This document shows positions 26,847 through 36,229 of a stretch of DNA of 64,000 nt, piece by piece (the stretch's first letter is position 1; every line of letters starts with the position of its first letter). A program made the translations under genes and the position numbers. The DNA comes from Prochlorococcus marinus CUG1433 (GTDB lineage: Bacteria; Cyanobacteriota; Cyanobacteriia; PCC-6307; Cyanobiaceae), in contig JAEPLN010000001.1 in NCBI GenBank assembly GCA_017644425.1, positions 930,001 through 994,000 of the forward strand, read 5' to 3'. The notes under the pieces are model-generated. The model made no database searches and was not told the origin of the DNA. It was given only the letters and a program-made list of their open reading frames with translations.

Positions 26847-28925
26847 TTAATTTTTTATTAGGTCAATTTGCGAACGATTATCCGATGAATCTAATTCATA
26901 TTTCGAATAAGAACCATCCTCTTTCATTATCCAAGAAAAGTAATCATCTTTAATGTAGGTTTGTAAAAGTGAGTATATTTTACATTTCAATTCATAATCC
27001 TCTATTGGAGTAACAGCTTCTATTCTTCTATCAAGATTTCTTCTCATCCAATCAGCACTCCCAATAAAAACCTCATTATTACCGTTGTTATAAAACCAAA
27101 AAATTCTTGAGTGTTCAAGAAAGTGGCCAATAATGCTTATGACTTTAATATTTTCACTTAAATTTTTTCTTTGTGGATATAAGCAACAAATACCTCTTAT
27201 GATGAGGTTAATTTTTACACCTGAGTCTGAAGCTAAATAAAGAAGTTTAATTATTTCTGGATCTACTAAAGAATTCATTTTTGCAATTATTTCCGCTTTT
27301 TTGCCTTCCTTTGCATTTTTAATTTCTCTTTTTATCAGAAATATAAATTTTTCTCTCATAGATGCTGGAGAAACTAATAACTTTTGATAACTTTTTTGTT
27401 TAGAAAAACCTGATAAGTAATTAAATAACTCAAGTAAATCTGATGCAATATCAGGATCAGTTGAAAGTAATCCTAAATCTGTATAAAACATTGAAGTATT
27501 AGAGTTATAATTTCCAGTTCCAATATGGAAATAATTCCTTAATCGTCCTTTTTCTTTTCTTACTATTAATGCTATTTTTGTATGTGTTTTAAATCCTATG
27601 ATTCCATATACAACATGAATTCCAGCTTGTTCAAGTTGTTTTGCCCATTGAATATTATTGTCTTCATCAAATCTTGCTTTTAGTTCAACAAGAGTCATTA
27701 CTTCTTTTCCGTTCTCTGCAGCTCTCATTAAAGCTGCAATGATCGGCGAATCCTTGGAAACTCGATATAAAGTAATCTTTATAGCCATGACAAGCGGATC
27801 ATCAGCTGCTTTGTTTATAAATTCTTCAACTGAAGTTTTAAATAAGTCGTATGGATGATGCAGCAGGATATTTTGTTTTCTAAGTATATTAAAAATAGAA
27901 TTGAAGTTTTTGTTTGCAGGTAAATCTAAATTTTTTAATTTTGGGTGAGTTTTCCCGATTAGTAGATTTTCTTTTAAATCATCTCTATTAATTTTTGTAA
28001 GTTGATTTAAATCATCAAGGCCTAAAAAACTTTTGCAAAAGTAAATATATTCTTTTTGTATTGAGATACTTTCAATGAGCAATTTCAGAATATTTTCTGG
28101 CATATCTGATTCAACTTCTAATCTCACTACGTCTCCACCTAATCTTCTCTTTTGTAAACTTTGTTCAACTGCCAAAAGAAGATCATCTGCTTCAAGTTCT
28201 TTTAATTCTAAATCTGCATCTCTTGTCACTCTAAAAAAAGAGTAATTTATACATTCCATTCCCTTAAATAAAGTATTTATATTATTTCCGATTAAATCTT
28301 CAACACTGATAAAAAAATATGTACTTTCATTGCCATGTTGAATAATTTCATTGGGAATTTGTATAAATCTATTTATATTTTTTGTTGGTATTTTTACTCT
28401 GACAAACTGATTTTTAGAATCTTCCCCATCCCGTATTAAAGCTGCCAAATTTAGACTTAAATTACTTATAAAAGGAAATGGATGTGCTGGATCAACAACT
28501 AATGGAGTTAATAAAGGGAAAATAGATGAAGTGAAGTAGTTATTGCACCAATTTCTTTGATTTTCACTTAGGTCTTTGTATTTTTTTAAAAATACACCTT
28601 TTTCTCTTAATTCATTAATTAATTCATTATTAATATAGTTTTCTTGCAGAGTCGTTAAATTTTTAACTTCTTTATTGATTTTCGTTAATTGCTCTTTAGG
28701 GGTAAGTCCATCAATACTTTTTTTTGTAACACCTGCTTCAACTTGAGCTTTTAATGAAGCTACTCTTACCATAAAAAATTCGTCTAGATTATTACTAAAA
28801 ATTGAACAAAATTTTACTTTGTCTAGGATTTTGTATTCCTCTTCCATACCAGTTAGGAGTACTCTTTTATTGAATTCAATCCAACTTAATTCTCTATTGA
28901 TAAAAAAATCAGCCTGGCTTTTCAT
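26847..28925 (-). CDS. ppk: Polyphosphate kinase 1
   Basis: Reversibly polymerises the terminal phosphate of ATP into polyphosphate, a phosphate and energy store in low-phosphate oceans. The 692 residues contain the N domain start (INRELSWIEFNKRVL), the H domain, and two phospholipase-D-like C domains. The phosphohistidine region is GFKTHTKIALIVR, with HIGTGNYN following; the second catalytic His is in FLEHSRIFWFYN. The ATG at 28925-28923 overlaps the upstream MFS stop as TAATG, so the two genes are probably coupled. Downstream is the sigma factor after 208 bases. Confidence 0.97.
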   Translation of the reverse strand: MKSQADFFINRELSWIEFNKRVLLTGMEEEYKILDKVKFCSIFSNNLDEFFMVRVASLKAQVEAGVTKKSIDGLTPKEQLTKINKEVKNLTTLQENYINNELINELREKGVFLKKYKDLSENQRNWCNNYFTSSIFPLLTPLVVDPAHPFPFISNLSLNLAALIRDGEDSKNQFVRVKIPTKNINRFIQIPNEIIQHGNESTYFFISVEDLIGNNINTLFKGMECINYSFFRVTRDADLELKELEADDLLLAVEQSLQKRRLGGDVVRLEVESDMPENILKLLIESISIQKEYIYFCKSFLGLDDLNQLTKINRDDLKENLLIGKTHPKLKNLDLPANKNFNSIFNILRKQNILLHHPYDLFKTSVEEFINKAADDPLVMAIKITLYRVSKDSPIIAALMRAAENGKEVMTLVELKARFDEDNNIQWAKQLEQAGIHVVYGIIGFKTHTKIALIVRKEKGRLRNYFHIGTGNYNSNTSMFYTDLGLLSTDPDIASDLLELFNYLSGFSKQKSYQKLLVSPASMREKFIFLIKREIKNAKEGKKAEIIAKMNSLVDPEIIKLLYLASDSGVKINLIIRGICCLYPQRKNLSENIKVISIIGHFLEHSRIFWFYNNGNNEVFIGSADWMRRNLDRRIEAVTPIEDYELKCKIYSLLQTYIKDDYFSWIMKEDGSYSKYELDSSDNRSQIDLIKN

Positions 28926-30208
28926 TAAGATAATTTTGATTTTTGATTGTTAAAAGAATTATTATTTTTACCCTCTGCAATAAGGTATATCATGAAAAGT
29001 AAGATAACGGAACCAGCTATAAAAGGTGATTTAGGACCAAAACTATCATAAACCCTTCCGGCCATTGCAATTCCTAAAACGCCTCCAAGACTCTGTAGAC
29101 CCTGAAGGTTACTTAAAATTGAGCCTTGTTTATCGATGTCTAATTTCTTTGATATTAGTGCTCTTAAAGTGGGGGTAATTAACCCTGCCCCAACGGCTAA
29201 AAATGAAACAGCTGAATAAATATTAATTGTTGCATTTTCTTTTGGAGTAGTTATTAAAAGAGCACATGCCACAAGAATAAAGCCTGATCCGATAAGTGTT
29301 AATCGCATTTCGCCAAATTGCTTTACCAGAGGCCCAATTAATCCTCCCTGAACGATAATTGCAATGATTCCTACTACAACAAGAGTTCCACTTGATGCTT
29401 TGGTCGTCCAGTTTAAAGATTCTTGAAGGAAAAATATAAGGATGTTGGTCAATCCAGTAAAAGCAATAAAGTAAATAAAAAAAGCTAATGATAATTTTTT
29501 AATCTTTTCTTCTTTGAAAACTGTAAATAGAGCTTTTAAAGGGTTTTTTAAAATTGTTTTTGATTTATTTAAGTCACTATTAGGCTTGGTTTCTGGTAAG
29601 TAAAAAAATACAAGGAGAAAATTTATTATTGGAATGATTGAGGCTATCAAAACTGGAATAATGAAATTATTATTTGTATTTCTTGCAAAAATTACAACAA
29701 AAATATTACCTAAGAAAAAACTTAAACCAAAAGCTACACCAATAAGACCAAATGTTTTTGCTCTTTTTTCAGGGCTTGAAATATCTGCAAGAATTGTTGT
29801 TGCAGTAGCGGCAGTCCCCCCACTTAAACCGTCAATTAGTCTCGCTAAAAATAATAAAAATAACGGGATAGAAGCTATTGAATTTGACCAATTAAAAAGA
29901 ACTGTAAAAGATAATATTGATATTCCTATTACTGAACCAGTAATACAAAAAAGGGTGACAGGTCTTCTTCCATATCTATCACTCATAAGCCCAATAAAAG
30001 GAGAAGCTGTAAATTGAGCTAGTTGATAAGTGCATGATAATAAACCATATGTACTTGCTTTAGAATCAAAAAGTAAAACAAAAGAGGGTAATATGGGTAA
30101 CAGTATACTTTCACTTAAACGATCATTTAGAAGAGTGATAAACGCACTAAGGAGAGTAAATTTTTTATTTGGTTTTAATAAACTTTCTTTCACAATATTT
30201 ACCTTCAT
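28925..30208 (-). CDS. MFS transporter, TetA-like drug/proton antiporter subfamily
   Basis: A 427-residue protein with about twelve hydrophobic helices. The loop 2-3 signature GLMSDRYGRRPV is clear, and DGLSGGTAATATTILAD resembles helix 5 of TetA-type exporters. LPETKP follows the sixth helix, marking the middle loop. Substrate is unknown: sequence gives the fold and probable proton coupling, not the cargo. It is the first gene of a two-gene unit with ppk (one-base overlap) and is divergent from cobA by 30 bases, so the promoters of both lie in or near that short gap. Confidence 0.85.
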   Translation of the reverse strand: MKVNIVKESLLKPNKKFTLLSAFITLLNDRLSESILLPILPSFVLLFDSKASTYGLLSCTYQLAQFTASPFIGLMSDRYGRRPVTLFCITGSVIGISILSFTVLFNWSNSIASIPLFLLFLARLIDGLSGGTAATATTILADISSPEKRAKTFGLIGVAFGLSFFLGNIFVVIFARNTNNNFIIPVLIASIIPIINFLLVFFYLPETKPNSDLNKSKTILKNPLKALFTVFKEEKIKKLSLAFFIYFIAFTGLTNILIFFLQESLNWTTKASSGTLVVVGIIAIIVQGGLIGPLVKQFGEMRLTLIGSGFILVACALLITTPKENATINIYSAVSFLAVGAGLITPTLRALISKKLDIDKQGSILSNLQGLQSLGGVLGIAMAGRVYDSFGPKSPFIAGSVILLFMIYLIAEGKNNNSFNNQKSKLS

Positions 30209-30238
30209 TGCGATTAACTTTTACTACCATACTTGTTA

Positions 30239-31054
30239 ATGGAGATTATTGTGCCCGGCATTGTTTATTTAGTTGGAGCAGGTCCTGGTGATCCTGAGCT
30301 TTTAACTCTTAAAGCTTTACGCCTAATAAAAAATTGTGATGCATTAGTTCATGATGCTTTAATCCCTGATGAAATAACAAAAGAGGCAGGAAAAAATACA
30401 GAAATTTTTCATGTAGGCAAAAGAGCTGGGAAGTGTTCTGTACCTCAGGCTGAAACTAATGCTCTTATTTTGAAATTGGCAAAAGAAGGCAAAAATGTTG
30501 TAAGGCTTAAAGGGGGAGATCCATTTGTCTTTTCTAGGGGTGGTGAAGAAGTATCGTTTTTAGAAAAAAATGGAGTCCTAGTTGAAATAGTGCCTGGAAT
30601 TACTTCTGGTATAGCTGCTCCTACATATTTTGGTATTCCACTTACTCATAGAGATGCTGCGAGTTCTGTAACTTTCGTAACTGGGCATGAGCATGTTGAT
30701 AAAGATAAAAAGAGTGTCAATTGGAGAGATTTAGCTAAATCTTCAGATAGTTTAGTTATTTTCATGGGTATAAAAAATATTGAATTTATTGTAGAGGAAT
30801 TAATTTTAGGCGGCTTATGTAAGGATACAAAATGCGCTGTAATCCAAGAAGCTACTTTGAAAAATCAAAAATGTTTTATAGATAAATTAGATAATCTCCC
30901 AGATAAAATTAAAGATAAAGAATTTTTAGCCCCATCAATTATCATTATTGGAAAAATTGTTGAATTTAAGGTTAATAATAATATAACTAAAGTATCTGAT
31001 GTCTATTTATCAGATATCAATAAAGTTCAACTATATAATAAATCCCAAAAGTAA
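30239..31054 (+). CDS. cobA: Uroporphyrinogen-III C-methyltransferase
   Basis: SAM-dependent methylation of uroporphyrinogen III at C2 and C7, giving precorrin-2 for cobalamin and siroheme. The 271 residues contain VYLVGAGPGDPELLTLKAL (N-terminal SAM site), LKGGDPFVFSRGGEE, VPGITSGIAAPTYFGIPLTHR and VTGHE. The ATG at 30239 is preferred to a TTG six bases earlier. The end has an extra Lys/Asn-rich tail beyond the usual domain. The last 28 bases overlap the convergent pabC. An 8-bp inverted repeat (30993-31000 with 31009-31016) sits near the end of the coding region. Confidence 0.96.
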   Translation: MEIIVPGIVYLVGAGPGDPELLTLKALRLIKNCDALVHDALIPDEITKEAGKNTEIFHVGKRAGKCSVPQAETNALILKLAKEGKNVVRLKGGDPFVFSRGGEEVSFLEKNGVLVEIVPGITSGIAAPTYFGIPLTHRDAASSVTFVTGHEHVDKDKKSVNWRDLAKSSDSLVIFMGIKNIEFIVEELILGGLCKDTKCAVIQEATLKNQKCFIDKLDNLPDKIKDKEFLAPSIIIIGKIVEFKVNNNITKVSDVYLSDINKVQLYNKSQK

Positions 31055-31854
31055 ATTGGATCAAATTGAGGTTTTAGCTTTAAATCATTAACTTGATTAA
31101 TTTGTCTGCAAGATAAGCTATTAATTGCAACTATTATGTCATCATTTTGAAATTCTGGAGAAATTAATTCTTCTTTTACAATTTTTAATTTTAAAGCTTT
31201 AGAAACCATAATTCCCTCTAAACAGCCGCTCTCTTTTCTGGGCGTTATCCATTGATTATTTCTTTTGATAAGAAGATTAAATGTACTTCCACAACAAAGT
31301 TCACCTGACGTATTCAATAGGATAGAATCATCAAAAGATTTTTTATTAGCCTCTGTTAAGACTTGTATTGCCTGATTATATGAAAATGTTTTGCATCTAC
31401 TTATAAGACTGAATTCGTTTACTTTTTCCGTTTGACTAATAAAAACGCTTATCGGATTAAAATTTGGTTTTATTCTATAAAACTCAAGCCATAAATTATC
31501 TAAATCTTTTGTTTCTAAAGTGCTATCAATTGTTAGTGTTCGACCTTTATTAGTTCCTCGACTATAGTTAATTCTTACTGAAGCAAATTGATCATTCTTA
31601 AGCGATAACTTTCTAATCCCATCATTAATAAGTTGTCTCAAAGTAAATTTATTTATTTTGAGATTAATATTTAAAATTTTGCTACTTTTTTCTAACCTTT
31701 TCAGATGTTCGTCAAAAAGAACAGGTTTGTTTTTCTTTATCAAAATGGTTTCAAATATACCATCTGCAAATTTCAATCCTCTATTATTAGCAGTAATAAA
31801 TATTCTATCGATATCTAACCATTGATCCTTGTGCCAGCCTAGTGTTTCTATCAT
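31027..31854 (-). CDS. pabC: Aminodeoxychorismate lyase (class IV PLP transaminase fold)
   Basis: Likely converts 4-amino-4-deoxychorismate to p-aminobenzoate and pyruvate for folate. The 275 residues show the class IV aminotransferase features: LKFADGIFETILIK near the start, SVRINYSRG, the PLP lysine region CKTFSYNQAIQVL, and the cofactor-phosphate loop CCGSTFNLLI. The ATG overlaps the stop of pabB as ATGA, so coupling with pabB strongly favours the lyase role over branched-chain transaminase. ESGCLEGIMV near the C-terminus fits the family. Overlaps cobA's 3' end by 28 bases. Confidence 0.87.
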   Translation of the reverse strand: MIETLGWHKDQWLDIDRIFITANNRGLKFADGIFETILIKKNKPVLFDEHLKRLEKSSKILNINLKINKFTLRQLINDGIRKLSLKNDQFASVRINYSRGTNKGRTLTIDSTLETKDLDNLWLEFYRIKPNFNPISVFISQTEKVNEFSLISRCKTFSYNQAIQVLTEANKKSFDDSILLNTSGELCCGSTFNLLIKRNNQWITPRKESGCLEGIMVSKALKLKIVKEELISPEFQNDDIIVAINSLSCRQINQVNDLKLKPQFDPIYFWDLLYS

Positions 31855-33170
31855 TTTAGTGAATCAATTAATGGTAAAAGTTTCCACTTTAGTTCATTAG
31901 TTTCCTCTTCAGGATTAGAGTCAATAACTATTCCGCAACCTGCATATATATTGATTTTTTTATCTTTAATTAAAAATGATCTTATTAGTATATTGCTGTC
32001 AAACTCTCCATTCCAGTCAAGCTTCAAAAATGAGCCACAGTATGGTCCGCGCTCACATTCTTCTAATTCAAAAAGTCTCTGGCATGATCTTAATTTAGGT
32101 GCTCCAGTTATAGAACCCCCAGGCCAACAAGCTTTTAGTAAATCAATCCAGTTTTTGTCTTTTTTTAATTTGCCTCTGATTACTGAAGTTAGATGATGAA
32201 CTTTTAAAAAACTTTCAAGTTTTAATATTTCTGGGACAATAATGCTTCCTGTTTCGCAAACTTTACTTAAATCATTTCTTATAAGGTCGACAATCATAAT
32301 ATTTTCGGCTCTATCTTTCTCATTCGTTATTAAATCAATAGCATTAAGTGCATCTTGATTTAAATCCTTATCTCTGGATCTAGTTCCTTTGATAGGTCTT
32401 GATTCTACAAAATTTTTATTATCTAACTTTATAAATCTTTCTGGCGATGTGGATAATACCGCCTCTTTATAATTATTGTCATAATTTACAATTATTCCTC
32501 CAAAGGGAGCTCTTAATTTTTTTCTTATTTTTAAATAAATATCTAGAGGACTATAGCTTTTGGAAGATTCAATTTCGCATTTAGTTGTTAGGTTTGCTTG
32601 AAATATATCCCCTAAGGAAATTAATTTTTTCAATTTTAGAATATTTTTCTGAAATTTTTCAGCCATTTCCTCTAAATTAATCTTTGAAAAATCAAAATTC
32701 AAATTTGTTTTAATAATATTTTTTTCTTCAATATTTTTAATATTGTTGATTATGTTCTTATAATTCATTAGTTCAGATGAGTTTGTGCCTTCGATAATTA
32801 TTTCTTTTTTTATCAGGTTACATTTAATAATTGGATCATATGATCCAATCCATAAAGTTGCCATATTAGATTTTCGCCATGGGTTTTTGGGTTCTATGAA
32901 AACTCCGGCTTCATAACTTAACCATCCGATCCAAAATCCTTTTTCAATATTTCTTAAATTGTTAAATGGATTATTAGTTTTGTTTAAGTTATTAATATCT
33001 CTTGATTGGATTATTTTTTTAGGTTTAATTCCTATTATTGACCATTCCCCATTTTCTTTGCCATCACTGTCTAGCCAAGCTAATCCTTTATCTCCGAATT
33101 TTTTTGTGAGATTATGCGTAATAAGTGCTGGATCTATCCATTTTTCTAGAATTATTTTTTTTATTTTCAT
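31851..33170 (-). CDS. pabB: Aminodeoxychorismate synthase component I
   Basis: Chorismate-binding enzyme aminating chorismate to 4-amino-4-deoxychorismate. The 439 residues contain an N-terminal divergent half and the chorismate-binding core: GDIFQANLTT, FGGIIVNY, LSTSPERFI, SRPIKGTRSRD, RAENIMIVDLIRNDLS, WPGGSITGAPK and the final YAGCGIVIDS. The PIKGT lysine is the residue typical of PabB, whereas anthranilate synthases have an Ala there in PIAGT; this supports PabB over TrpE. It overlaps queC upstream and pabC downstream, each by ATGA, in a coupled run. Confidence 0.92.
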   Translation of the reverse strand: MKIKKIILEKWIDPALITHNLTKKFGDKGLAWLDSDGKENGEWSIIGIKPKKIIQSRDINNLNKTNNPFNNLRNIEKGFWIGWLSYEAGVFIEPKNPWRKSNMATLWIGSYDPIIKCNLIKKEIIIEGTNSSELMNYKNIINNIKNIEEKNIIKTNLNFDFSKINLEEMAEKFQKNILKLKKLISLGDIFQANLTTKCEIESSKSYSPLDIYLKIRKKLRAPFGGIIVNYDNNYKEAVLSTSPERFIKLDNKNFVESRPIKGTRSRDKDLNQDALNAIDLITNEKDRAENIMIVDLIRNDLSKVCETGSIIVPEILKLESFLKVHHLTSVIRGKLKKDKNWIDLLKACWPGGSITGAPKLRSCQRLFELEECERGPYCGSFLKLDWNGEFDSNILIRSFLIKDKKINIYAGCGIVIDSNPEEETNELKWKLLPLIDSLK

Positions 33171-33841
33171 TTTTTATTATTTTTATTAAGCCATTTTTCA
33201 TAAGCGGCATTTCTAATTCTGCAGCTATCACACTTACCGCATGGTTTTGAATTGCCCGAGTAACAACTCCATGTTTTATCTAAAGGGACATGATTATCAA
33301 AAGCTAATTTAATAATTTCCTCTTTATTTAAATCTAATAGTGGTGCCCAAAGTTTTATTGGATTATTTTCTCTTCCTCTTTTATTGGCTAAATCTGCTAA
33401 CTCTTGAAATTTTTGAATGTAGTCAGGTCTGCAATCTGGATAACCAGAATAATCTAGTGCATTAACTCCTAATCCTATAAAATCAGCATTTATTGCTTCG
33501 GCATAACTTAGTGCAACGGAAATAAATATAGTATTTCTCCCAGGAACATAAGTATTAGGAATTTTATTAGTTTGTACTCCCTCTATTGGAATATTTTTTT
33601 GTGTATCAGTTAATGATGAGCCTCCCCATAAAGATAAGTCAAGCTTAATGATTTTAAATTCTTCGATATCAAAGTGTTTTGCAATTATTGATGCAGAATT
33701 TAATTCTTTTTTATGACGTTGACCGTAGTCAAATGAAAGGCCAAAAATTTTAGCTTCGGATTTTTTGGCAATACCAGTAACTGTAGAAGAATCTAAACCT
33801 CCAGATAATAAAACTACTATCGATTTATTTTTAAGAGTCAT
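33167..33841 (-). CDS. queC: 7-Cyano-7-deazaguanine (preQ0) synthase
   Basis: ATP-dependent conversion of 7-carboxy-7-deazaguanine to preQ0 in queuosine synthesis. The 224 residues begin with the PP-loop VLLSGGLDSSTV. The substrate region PGRNTIFISVALSYAEA and the zinc site with four cysteines (CYSGNSKPCGKCDSCRIR, near 190-208) are intact. ATG at 33841-33839. It follows queE by six bases and overlaps pabB by four, so queE-queC-pabB-pabC read as one unit. Both queuosine and folate routes start from GTP, but this neighbourhood may be only genome compaction. Confidence 0.97.
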   Translation of the reverse strand: MTLKNKSIVVLLSGGLDSSTVTGIAKKSEAKIFGLSFDYGQRHKKELNSASIIAKHFDIEEFKIIKLDLSLWGGSSLTDTQKNIPIEGVQTNKIPNTYVPGRNTIFISVALSYAEAINADFIGLGVNALDYSGYPDCRPDYIQKFQELADLANKRGRENNPIKLWAPLLDLNKEEIIKLAFDNHVPLDKTWSCYSGNSKPCGKCDSCRIRNAAYEKWLNKNNKK

Positions 33842-33847
33842 ATAATT

Positions 33848-34525
33848 TCAATTAATTTTTAAGTATTTGTGAGTTTGAAGGCTCAATTTCCAATCGGGGT
33901 TATTTTTTACGAAATCGATAGCAAGAGAAAACCCATTCGCATTGTTCCATGCTGGCTGTAAATAAAAAATTTTATCTTCTTTTTTTAAGCAATTTTCGCT
34001 TTTAGAGAGTTGATACTGTTTAAAAGTTTCTTTTTTTATTTGAATAGCAAATTCAATATCTTCTATTTCATTTATGATTATTTTGATTTCATTACAGTTT
34101 TTTAAAAAATAATTTTTTGGGGGTGAGTGTCTTTTAGGAGATAAAGTAATCCAGTCATAGCTTCCTGATATCGAATTAACTCCACTTGTCTCAATATGAA
34201 TCTTCATTGGCTTTTGTTCTTCTTCCATCGTCATTTTTTTTATGGCTTTGCAAAAATTATCCAAGTTATGTTGTAAAGGTTCTCCACCTGTAATAACGCA
34301 AAAAGATGCTCCTTTTTTTCTGGCAATTTTTATACGATCTATTATTTTTTCAATTGATATATAAGGGTGTTTTTTCTCGTCCCATGAATTTTTGGTATCG
34401 CACCACGAACATCCAACTTTACATCCGGCTAATCTTACAAAAAAAGCACTTTTTCCAGCGTGATAACCTTCACCTTGTAATGAATGAAATTGTTCGACTA
34501 AGGGTAAAAAATTTGTCATTTTCAT
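33848..34525 (-). CDS. queE: 7-Carboxy-7-deazaguanine synthase (radical SAM)
   Basis: Radical-SAM ring contraction of 6-carboxytetrahydropterin to 7-carboxy-7-deazaguanine. The 225 residues have the [4Fe-4S] motif CKVGCSWCDT (C-x3-C-x2-C) near 35-42, FHSLQGEGYHAGKSAFFVRLAG before it, the SAM motif VITGGEPL, and the end WKLSLQTHKYLKI. Two in-frame ATGs (34525 and 34519) are equally possible; I used the first. It lies 18 bases after pyrG and just before queC on the same strand. Confidence 0.96.
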   Translation of the reverse strand: MKMTNFLPLVEQFHSLQGEGYHAGKSAFFVRLAGCKVGCSWCDTKNSWDEKKHPYISIEKIIDRIKIARKKGASFCVITGGEPLQHNLDNFCKAIKKMTMEEEQKPMKIHIETSGVNSISGSYDWITLSPKRHSPPKNYFLKNCNEIKIIINEIEDIEFAIQIKKETFKQYQLSKSENCLKKEDKIFYLQPAWNNANGFSLAIDFVKNNPDWKLSLQTHKYLKIN

Positions 34526-34543
34526 TCAAAAAAATAAAGAATA

Positions 34544-36154
34544 TTAATTTGATTGAGTTAATTTATCTTGAGAGGCTTTTATTAATCCTTTAAATAAAGG
34601 ATGAGGTTTGCCAGGTCGTGATAAAAACTCAGGATGATATTGACAGGCTAAGAAGTATGGATGATTTTCTAACTCAATTAACTCTACTAATCTGCCATCT
34701 GGAGATGTGCCACTAATTTTGTATCCAGAATTTATAAAACTTTGTTTGTAGTAATTATTAAATTCGTATCTATGTCGATGTCTCTCATAAATAACGTCCT
34801 CATCATATAAGTTTTTTCCAGTTGTATTTTTTGTCAATCTACATGGATAAACCCCAAGTCTCATTGTCCCACCTAAATCAACTACATCTTCCTGTTCTGG
34901 TAATAAATGTATCACTGGATTGGGAGTATTTGGGTCTAGTTCTGAGCTAGATGCATCTGGAAGATTAGCTACATTCCTGGCCCATTCTATAACTGCACAT
35001 TGCATACCAAGGCAAAGACCTAAAAAGGGAATTTTATTTTCTCTTGCAAATTTTATAGCCGAAATTTTTCCATTGACTCCTCTATTGCCAAATCCCCCGG
35101 GTACGACAATTGCATCAACTTCATTTAAGTAAGTTTCTGCTGAATTTTTTTCTATCATTTCAGCACTTACCCAATGTAAATCTAATAAAGCCTTTTGTTC
35201 AATGCATGCATGTCTTAAAGCTTCAACAACGGATAAATATGCATCTCCAAGTTCAATATATTTGCCTACAAGGGCAACTTTTATTGGATCTCCAGGATTT
35301 CTAAGGTTGTGTATTAGTTGCTCCCAATTTTTCAAATCACATTTTTTATCTTCAAGGTCTAAATACTTCAGGGTTTCTTTGCATAAACCTTCTTTTTTTA
35401 AAGAAAGAGGTACAGAATAAATACTGTCTGCGTCTAATGCTTCAATCACAGAGTTGATATTGACACCGCAAAAACCACTAAGCTTTTTTTTAAGAGCCTC
35501 ATTGATAGATTGATCACTTCGGCATACAAGTAAATCTGGCTGAATTCCAATTGATCTTAATTCTTTCACTGAATGTTGTGTTGGTTTAGTTTTTATTTCG
35601 CCAGAGGTTTTGATGTAAGGAAGTAATGTTACATGTATGTATGCAACATCGTTCCTATTGACATCATTTTTGAATTCTCTTATTGCCTCTAAAAAAGGTA
35701 GAGATTCAATATCACCAACTGTTCCACCAATTTCAGTAATAATAATATCTGCATTGCTGTTAGCGGCTACTCTATGAATCCTTTCTCTAATTTCTCCCGT
35801 TATGTGAGGTATTACTTGCACAGTTCCACCGTTATAATTACCTCTTCTTTCTTTATTAATAACTGCTTGATAAATAGATCCCGTTGTTACACTATTCAAT
35901 CTAGTCATTGCAGTATCAGTAAATCTTTCGTAGTGACCTAAATCTAGATCGGTTTCTGCCCCATCTTCGGTTACAAATACTTCTCCATGTTGAAAAGGGC
36001 TCATTGTGCCTGGATCAACATTTAGATATGGATCTAGTTTTAGTATTGAAACACTATATCCTCTAGACTTTAATAATCTACCTAAGCTTGCAGCTACAAT
36101 CCCTTTACCAATGCTAGAAACTACTCCTCCTGTGACAAAAACAAATTTTGACAT
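34544..36154 (-). CDS. pyrG: CTP synthase
   Basis: Makes CTP from UTP, ATP and glutamine. The 536 residues have an N-terminal synthetase domain ([39 protein letters not shown]) and a C-terminal class I glutamine amidotransferase with oxyanion-strand VPGGFGNRG, nucleophile motif LGLCLGMQ, and the catalytic His-Pro-Glu in QYHPEF. ATG start at 36154. It is preceded by aspS after 75 bases and followed by queE after 18. All expected motifs are intact. Confidence 0.98.
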   Translation of the reverse strand: MSKFVFVTGGVVSSIGKGIVAASLGRLLKSRGYSVSILKLDPYLNVDPGTMSPFQHGEVFVTEDGAETDLDLGHYERFTDTAMTRLNSVTTGSIYQAVINKERRGNYNGGTVQVIPHITGEIRERIHRVAANSNADIIITEIGGTVGDIESLPFLEAIREFKNDVNRNDVAYIHVTLLPYIKTSGEIKTKPTQHSVKELRSIGIQPDLLVCRSDQSINEALKKKLSGFCGVNINSVIEALDADSIYSVPLSLKKEGLCKETLKYLDLEDKKCDLKNWEQLIHNLRNPGDPIKVALVGKYIELGDAYLSVVEALRHACIEQKALLDLHWVSAEMIEKNSAETYLNEVDAIVVPGGFGNRGVNGKISAIKFARENKIPFLGLCLGMQCAVIEWARNVANLPDASSSELDPNTPNPVIHLLPEQEDVVDLGGTMRLGVYPCRLTKNTTGKNLYDEDVIYERHRHRYEFNNYYKQSFINSGYKISGTSPDGRLVELIELENHPYFLACQYHPEFLSRPGKPHPLFKGLIKASQDKLTQSN

Positions 36155-36229
36155 TAAATATTCTTAATTAAGCACTGCCTCCTTATACTTTATTTAAACA
36201 AAAAACTTTTAGAACATCCATATATATTC

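Noticed and set aside
29634-30017. 127-codon plus-strand frame
   Set aside because: Lies inside the MFS transporter gene; mirror of hydrophobic codons, not a gene.
34306-34593. Plus-strand frame opposite queE and the end of pyrG
   Set aside because: Antisense to coding sequence of two conserved genes; low-complexity protein.
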